NCBI GenBank assembly: GCA_023413555.1
Contig: JAEZPG010000005.1
Location: forward strand, 1-20,396
From: Bacillota bacterium
Lineage (GTDB): Bacteria; Bacillota; Clostridia; Lachnospirales; Lachnospiraceae
DNA: 20,396 nt
Direction: 5' to 3'
A program made the position numbers and the translations under genes. Under the pieces are notes generated by a model. That model did not search any database and was not told the DNA's origin. It worked only from the letters and a program-made list of their open reading frames with translations. Each line of letters opens with the position of its first letter. Position 1 is the first letter of the stretch. Shown piece after piece: positions 15,551 to 20,396 of this stretch.

Positions 15551-16774
15551 CTACTTTAACGTTACAAAAATAGGAGTATGATGAATAGCTGGTAGGATAA
15601 TATCTATCAAATCCTTCGTTCTTAACTTTATACTACTGGTATTGATACATGGATGGCATCCCACAAATTCCATTTCTACCACATCTCGGTCTATAACAAG
15701 CTGTACCTTATTCTCTGTATCATTCATGAGTCCTAGCACACTCACGGACCCAGGAGTGATATCCAGATACTTTTCCATATATTCTGGAGTTCCAAAAGAT
15801 AATCTGGTACTATTAATCTGCCTTGCCACCTCTGGAGTTTTCAGCTTTTTATTTCCTGCCATCATAAGTAGATAGTACTGGTCTTTCTTAGAATTGCATA
15901 AAAACAAATTCTTACATATCTCTATGTCTAAGATTAGGTCTACATCCTGACAATCCTCTATGGAAGCTGTCTCCTTATGATCCAAACGCCAAAATGGTAC
16001 CTGGAGTTGGTCCAACAACTCATATACCCGCATTTCTTTTTCCATACGGTTTTCCGCACCTGTAGCACCCTGATATACAATCGTCTGTAATTCCATACCG
16101 TGCAATAGTTTATACCCCCTTCCAGTTAGTATCGCTTGACACAATTGCTGCATAGTGTCTATCTTTTTTGTGAGTTCTATCCCACCTAACTTACATTCTT
16201 GACTATGTGCATCAGAGCCCTCAATCATTGTTAAATAATGCTGTGTTGCGTACTCATAGGCACGAGTATTATAAATTGAATCTCTCTTTACATTGCCTTC
16301 ATTATATACCTCTATTCCATCCACATATTGAGGAAATACGCGAACCTCTGGTATGTATACTTCCTGCCTAAATGGATGTGCTTGAAAGATATAACCACCG
16401 GATTCTTTGACCATCTGATACTGATCTTCTATGGAACAAGTTGCAATTTCTGGGTGCCTAATTAGCCATTGTTTGTCAAGTCCATAAACTAGAAAATCAG
16501 TCCCTTGATATGCTGATTCCCAACCAAAAAATACATCTAAGCCTATACGGTCACCTTCTGCTTTTGCTTTCTCATAGCCTATACAGAATAACTCCACTCT
16601 TTTCTCCCAAGATAGACCTCTTGGAACTGTTGTATTACCATTAAAGAAATGATCGGTTACAATAATCCCCTGATATCCATACTTCTTATGCTTTTGTACC
16701 TGTTCTTCTGCCGTAGCACTTGCACATGCACTGGTCTCTCTAGTATGCACATGCATATCAATTTTGTAACCCAT
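15551..16774 (-). CDS. Fusion of PHP-type metallophosphoesterase and YbaK/ProXp-ala-type aminoacyl-tRNA deacylase
   Basis: This 407-residue protein joins two enzymes in one uninterrupted frame. Residues 1 to about 235 are a PHP domain with a full set of likely metal ligands: H8 and H10 in DMHVH, D41 and H42 in VTDHFF, E86 in GWES, H133 in QAHPF, and D188 and H190 in GSDAH. PHP domains are metal-dependent phosphoesterases. Residues about 248-407 match the YbaK/PrdX/ProXp-ala family, which removes alanine wrongly attached to tRNA-Pro. Visible there are the conserved lysine K288 in CKNLFL, RLSFGTPEYMEKYL, the GSVSVLGLMND loop (342-352) and H374 in GCHPCINT. GGGGA lies about 8 nt before ATG 16774. 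It follows the ABC pair by 50 nt with no terminator between, so it may be co-transcribed. Both family calls are strong; joint function is unknown. Confidence 0.93.
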   Translation of the reverse strand: MGYKIDMHVHTRETSACASATAEEQVQKHKKYGYQGIIVTDHFFNGNTTVPRGLSWEKRVELFCIGYEKAKAEGDRIGLDVFFGWESAYQGTDFLVYGLDKQWLIRHPEIATCSIEDQYQMVKESGGYIFQAHPFRQEVYIPEVRVFPQYVDGIEVYNEGNVKRDSIYNTRAYEYATQHYLTMIEGSDAHSQECKLGGIELTKKIDTMQQLCQAILTGRGYKLLHGMELQTIVYQGATGAENRMEKEMRVYELLDQLQVPFWRLDHKETASIEDCQDVDLILDIEICKNLFLCNSKKDQYYLLMMAGNKKLKTPEVARQINSTRLSFGTPEYMEKYLDITPGSVSVLGLMNDTENKVQLVIDRDVVEMEFVGCHPCINTSSIKLRTKDLIDIILPAIHHTPIFVTLK

Positions 16775-16824
16775 GCTACTTCCCCTTTCCTAACAATCCC
16801 AGAACACCCCTAATTCAGATATGC

Positions 16825-18564
16825 CTAAGATAGAGCAAATTGACTATTATATAGTTTAGCATAGAATCCATTCTGTTTTAATAATTCATCATGGGTTCCT
16901 TGCTCTATAACATGGCCCTTATCCATTACCAGGATCTGATCTGCTTCCTTTATGGTTGACAATCGATGAGCCACTATAAAACTGGTTCTTCCTTTCATCA
17001 TCTCGCTAAAAGCTTTCTGAATTCTAATTTCAGTTCTAGTATCAATAGAAGATGTTGCCTCATCTAAAATCAACATAGGAGGCAACCATAGCATAACTCT
17101 TGCAATACAAAGAAGCTGCTTTTGTCCTTGAGACAGATTGCCACCTTCCTCAGAAATAATTGTCTCATAGCCACTTGGGAGACGTTTAATAAAACCGTGG
17201 GCATGCGCCTTTTTAGCTGCTTCTATAATTTCTTCCATGGTAGCTTCCGGCCTTCCATAAGCAATGTTTTGTGCTATGGTAGCAGGCTTAAGCCAAGTAT
17301 CCTGTAATACCATTCCATAATTCTTACGAAGACTATCTCTAGTAACCTGTTTATAATTATATTCATTTATGGATATCTGTCCACTATCTATTTCATAGAA
17401 TTTCATTAATAGGTTAATCATGGTAGTCTTACCGCAACCGGTAGGTCCCACAATAGCAATTCTCTGCCCTGGTGTTACCTTCAAGCTCAGATTCTCTATT
17501 AAAGGGGTCTTTTTATCATAAGAAAAGCCCACGTTCTCAAGCTCTAACCTTCCATCCACCTTAGTCAGGTTGATAGCATCAGCAGAATCCTCAGGCTGCG
17601 CCTGTTCCTCCATCAATTCAAATACCCTTTTTGCTGAGGCAATTGCCCCTTGTAACTCAGTAACCACACCACTTATTTCATTAAATGGTTTTGTATATTG
17701 ATTGGCATAGGTTAAAAAGCAGGATAATTGACCTACGGATATATGATAACTCATAGCAGAAATAGCACCAAAGATACCTACTCCTGTATAAACTAATCCA
17801 TTTATAAAGCGTGTGCATGGATTAGTGAGAGCCGAATAAAATAAAGCTTTGACACCACATACGCGTAGTCTTTCATTCATCTCAATAAACCGCTCCATAT
17901 TCTTCTCTTCCCTGCCAAAAGCTTTCACCACCTTCTGTCCACCTATCTGCTCCTCTACATAACCGGTCATTTCACCTCGAATCTCAGATTGTTGCTGAAA
18001 CATATGAAAGGTATGCTTTGCAATAAACCTTGCAACAAATAAGGATAACGGCGTAATCAGTATAACGAGGAGAGATATACTTACATTGATAGAAAACATA
18101 AATCCAATGGTACCAAGAATGGTTATGACACCAGTAAAAAGTTGAGAAAACCCCATCAAAAGTCCGTCCGAAAACTGATCCACATCTGTAATCATTTTGC
18201 TGATAACCGAGCCATAGGAGTTGCTATCTAGATAGCTTAATGGAAGCTCTTCTAGGTGCCTAAAGGTCTTTATTCTAATATCTTTTACTACAAAATAGGT
18301 GATCTTATTATTTATCATGGTCATCAGCCACTGGGCCAAGGAAGTAATTCCAATGACAATCGCAAGGATAGCCAATACCCTTTTAATACTTACAAAATCC
18401 ACTTGTCCCTTTGCAACAATATAGTCAATGGTATCTCCCACTAAGATAGGTGCATACAAGGTAAAAGCAACTGTTACAACTGCCAACAAAAGTGAAAGTC
18501 CAAAATAAAACCAGTATGGTTTAATCATCTTTATAATTCTCTTCAAGGTTTCTTTCTGACTCAT
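16825..18564 (-). CDS. Heterodimeric ABC exporter half, consensus ATPase subunit
   Basis: This 579-residue half-transporter has an N-terminal six-helix exporter domain (about 15-310) and a C-terminal ATPase. Motifs are Walker A GPTGCGKTT (373-381), signature LSQGQ (477-481), Walker B MLILDE with catalytic E502, and switch H533 in VAHRLST. Its Walker and switch residues are canonical, but the signature departs from LSGGQ, so it should contribute to the degenerate site formed with its partner. The start at 18564 is chosen because its ATG overlaps the partner's stop (ATGA) with GGTG ahead. The in-frame ATG at 18603 lies deeper inside the partner gene. Together the pair resembles LmrCD/BmrCD-type multidrug or peptide exporters. 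The substrate is unknown. Confidence 0.95.
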   Translation of the reverse strand: MSQKETLKRIIKMIKPYWFYFGLSLLLAVVTVAFTLYAPILVGDTIDYIVAKGQVDFVSIKRVLAILAIVIGITSLAQWLMTMINNKITYFVVKDIRIKTFRHLEELPLSYLDSNSYGSVISKMITDVDQFSDGLLMGFSQLFTGVITILGTIGFMFSINVSISLLVILITPLSLFVARFIAKHTFHMFQQQSEIRGEMTGYVEEQIGGQKVVKAFGREEKNMERFIEMNERLRVCGVKALFYSALTNPCTRFINGLVYTGVGIFGAISAMSYHISVGQLSCFLTYANQYTKPFNEISGVVTELQGAIASAKRVFELMEEQAQPEDSADAINLTKVDGRLELENVGFSYDKKTPLIENLSLKVTPGQRIAIVGPTGCGKTTMINLLMKFYEIDSGQISINEYNYKQVTRDSLRKNYGMVLQDTWLKPATIAQNIAYGRPEATMEEIIEAAKKAHAHGFIKRLPSGYETIISEEGGNLSQGQKQLLCIARVMLWLPPMLILDEATSSIDTRTEIRIQKAFSEMMKGRTSFIVAHRLSTIKEADQILVMDKGHVIEQGTHDELLKQNGFYAKLYNSQFALS

Positions 18565-20321
18565 GCTTTTGTCACCTCTTCTTTGGATAATTGGGAATAA
18601 CAAATCTCCTGATACTCTTTACAGGTATCTAGCAACTCTTTATGAGATCCCAATCCTACCAGTTTACCATCGTCTAATACTAATATTTTGTCAGCATCTT
18701 TGATAGAAGAGGTCCGTTGGGACACAATAAAGACAGTCTTTTTACCTCCCAAAGTCTTAATTGTGTGACGAAGCTTTGCATCTGTGGCATAATCAAGGGC
18801 TGAACTGCTATCGTCCATTATAAGAATATCTGAATCGGAAACTAAAGCCCTTGCAATTGTAAGTCTTTGCTTTTGTCCTCCGGAAAGATTGTTGCCACCC
18901 TGAGACAGCATAGTTTTTAAACCCTCCTCCTTATTCATGACAAATTCATAGGCCTGAGCAATTTTTATGGCATGTATCATCTCCTCTTCGGTAGCTCTCT
19001 CATTGCCCCAGCGTAGATTATCTTCAATCGTTCCCTCAAACAACCGTGCTTTTTGAGGTACTATAGCCACTTTATGGTGAAGAGCTTCGTAGGTGTACTC
19101 TTTTACATTTATGCCATCAATCAAGACTTCTCCTTCGTCCACATCATAATAACGAGGAATCAGGTTTACCAAGGTAGATTTACCATCACCAGTACCACCA
19201 ATGATACCTACAATTTCCCCTTCCTTTACCGTAAAACTGAGTTCAGACAGGGAGGGAGCTCCTGCACCTTTATAGGTAAAGGTAACATGTTTAAATTCTA
19301 CCTTAGGAGTATCCTTATTCTCAATCTTAGACTCATTTCGGTATTCATAATCTAGATTGAGGCATCCCTCCTCCATAGAGTTTTTTAATGCAAAAACATC
19401 GTTGATACGGCTAGCTGAAGCTGATGCCTTCGTGACAGTTACAATTAAATTCGCTAGGGCAAGCAAAGCAAGCAGAATCTGGGTCATATAATTTACTAAA
19501 GCAATAACCTGTCCCTGACTAATCGTCCCTTCATTTACTTGGTAACCGCCCTGCCAAATAATAGCTATAATTGATACATTGACAACAATATAAGTAAATG
19601 GATTTAAGAGTCCGGAGATTCTTCCCACACCCATCTGTGTCTGGCATAATCGGTTGCTTGCTTCTTCGAACTCCGCTATCTCATCCTGTTGCCTGCAAAA
19701 TGCCCTTATTACTCTACTCCCTACCAGATTATTTCTGGTGACTAGAGAAACCTTATCTAGTATATTTTGTATTTTTTTATAAATAGGCATAGTAACTAGC
19801 ATGATTCCATAAATAATGAATGACAACACCGGTACAGCTATCACAAAGATAATTGCAATCCTTTTGTTTATAGTAAATGCCATTACAAGTGCCCCAATTA
19901 CAATAAACGGAGATCTAGAGAACAGTCTCAGAAGTAGATTCACTCCCGTCTGAGTCTGATTAATGTCACTAGTGATTCTAGTGATTAAAGATGAGGTCCC
20001 AATACCATCTAATTCTGTATAGGACAGCCCATTAATATGGGCAAATAAATCATTTCTTAAAGCTGTTCCAAAGCCCATTCCGGCTTTCGCAGCATAATAC
20101 TGGGCAGTCAGGGAACAGGCAAGCCCTAAAAGGCCTAAAAAGACCAGTATCCCGCCTAACCTCAGAATATAATTCAAATCCTTATTCTTAATTCCGACAT
20201 CAATAATCTTAGCCATTACAATTGGCACTATCAATTCAAAACAGGCTTCTAAAAGTTTAAACAAAGGTCCAATAAAACTCTCCTTGCTATACCCTTTTAA
20301 ATACCTTCTTAGTTTCCACAT
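18561..20321 (-). CDS. Heterodimeric ABC exporter half, degenerate ATPase subunit
   Basis: This 586-residue partner also has a six-helix exporter domain followed by an ATPase. Walker A is GGTGDGKST (375-383) and the signature LSGGQ is canonical. The catalytic glutamate after Walker B is aspartate (D504 in LIMDDSSSALD), and the switch histidine is glutamine (Q535 in IVSQRTS). These two changes mark the degenerate half of heterodimeric exporters, where one composite site binds ATP but barely hydrolyses it. The partner's LSQGQ completes that site. AAAGGAG lies about 6 nt before ATG 20321, and the stop overlaps the next start by 4 nt. The family is multidrug, lipid or peptide export; the cargo cannot be read from sequence. 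Confidence 0.95.
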   Translation of the reverse strand: MWKLRRYLKGYSKESFIGPLFKLLEACFELIVPIVMAKIIDVGIKNKDLNYILRLGGILVFLGLLGLACSLTAQYYAAKAGMGFGTALRNDLFAHINGLSYTELDGIGTSSLITRITSDINQTQTGVNLLLRLFSRSPFIVIGALVMAFTINKRIAIIFVIAVPVLSFIIYGIMLVTMPIYKKIQNILDKVSLVTRNNLVGSRVIRAFCRQQDEIAEFEEASNRLCQTQMGVGRISGLLNPFTYIVVNVSIIAIIWQGGYQVNEGTISQGQVIALVNYMTQILLALLALANLIVTVTKASASASRINDVFALKNSMEEGCLNLDYEYRNESKIENKDTPKVEFKHVTFTYKGAGAPSLSELSFTVKEGEIVGIIGGTGDGKSTLVNLIPRYYDVDEGEVLIDGINVKEYTYEALHHKVAIVPQKARLFEGTIEDNLRWGNERATEEEMIHAIKIAQAYEFVMNKEEGLKTMLSQGGNNLSGGQKQRLTIARALVSDSDILIMDDSSSALDYATDAKLRHTIKTLGGKKTVFIVSQRTSSIKDADKILVLDDGKLVGLGSHKELLDTCKEYQEICYSQLSKEEVTKA

Positions 20322-20350
20322 AACTAGCTCCTTTATCCATTTCCGGTCTA

Positions 20351-20396
20351 TTACTCATTTAATAGATCCGGATGTACATAGCGTCTCCGCTTTTTC
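20351..20396 (-). CDS. C-terminal end of an upstream gene, possibly a regulator
   Basis: An open frame enters from the right edge and ends at TAA (20353-20351), giving the last 14 residues KKRRRYVHPDLLNE. It stops 29 nt before the exporter gene. A MarR-type regulator often precedes such exporters, but the fragment is too short to assign. It could be a chance frame. Confidence 0.35.
   Translation of the reverse strand, partial: KKRRRYVHPDLLNE

Noticed and set aside
15551..16774. Two genes joined by a sequencing error
   Set aside because: The frame is continuous across the linker, no ribosome site precedes the internal methionines at 244 and 248, and both domains are complete.
19053..19355. 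A 100-codon plus-strand open frame inside the exporter gene
   Set aside because: It is antisense to the conserved ATPase domain and has no family features or start signals.
1..20396. CRISPR arrays, prophage, transposons, tRNA or rRNA
   Set aside because: No regularly spaced repeats, transposase or phage genes, terminal inverted repeats or RNA gene signatures were found on either strand.

Overview
This 20.4 kb window is AT-rich and gene-dense, and looks chromosomal. Almost everything is on the minus strand. The organism is probably an anaerobic low-GC Firmicute of the Clostridia, most likely Lachnospiraceae-like. The reasons are AGGAGG-type ribosome binding sites, lipoproteins without an outer-membrane system, a class III (oxygen-sensitive) ribonucleotide reductase, a clostridial-type PssA motif and a DegV protein. 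I saw no phage, insertion sequence, CRISPR array, tRNA or rRNA.

Region 1 (1-7732, minus) is one operon for an envelope ABC transporter of the MacB/FtsX class. In transcription order it encodes three different HlyD/MacA-like adaptors (two lipoproteins, then one with an ordinary signal peptide), a 944-residue permease with two FtsX-like halves, and two LolD/MacB-type ATPases. The last ATPase runs off the left edge. Its visible C-terminus resembles the start of a SpoVT/AbrB-type domain. A plausible promoter at 7819-7847 is preceded by an exact TGTAAA-N5-TGTAAA direct repeat, the WalR (YycF) box pattern.

Region 2 (8005-11070, minus) holds a small unrecognised lipoprotein with its own terminator, then nrdD. 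The nrdD promoter lies next to two NrdR-box-like palindromes. No nrdG activase gene is present in the window.

Region 3 (11077-13814, minus) is a phospholipid operon: a YbhN/UPF0104-type membrane protein, pssA and psd, overlapping or separated by 1 nt. It should make phosphatidylserine and then phosphatidylethanolamine. An imperfect 22-bp dyad lies just downstream of its predicted promoter. Upstream of this operon is a small, possibly exported 77-residue ORF.

Region 4 (14546-20396) contains degV, the only confident plus-strand gene, convergent with a minus-strand cluster. That cluster is a heterodimeric ABC exporter with one degenerate ATP site, followed by an uncommon fusion protein. The fusion joins an N-terminal PHP-type metallophosphoesterase to a C-terminal YbaK/ProXp-ala-type aminoacyl-tRNA deacylase, with active-site residues of both domains intact. 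The convergent pair is separated by two back-to-back terminator-like hairpins.

The items most worth a second look are the PHP-deacylase fusion, the AbrB-like tail on the transporter ATPase, the three-adaptor operon with its WalR-like box, and the paired NrdR boxes.
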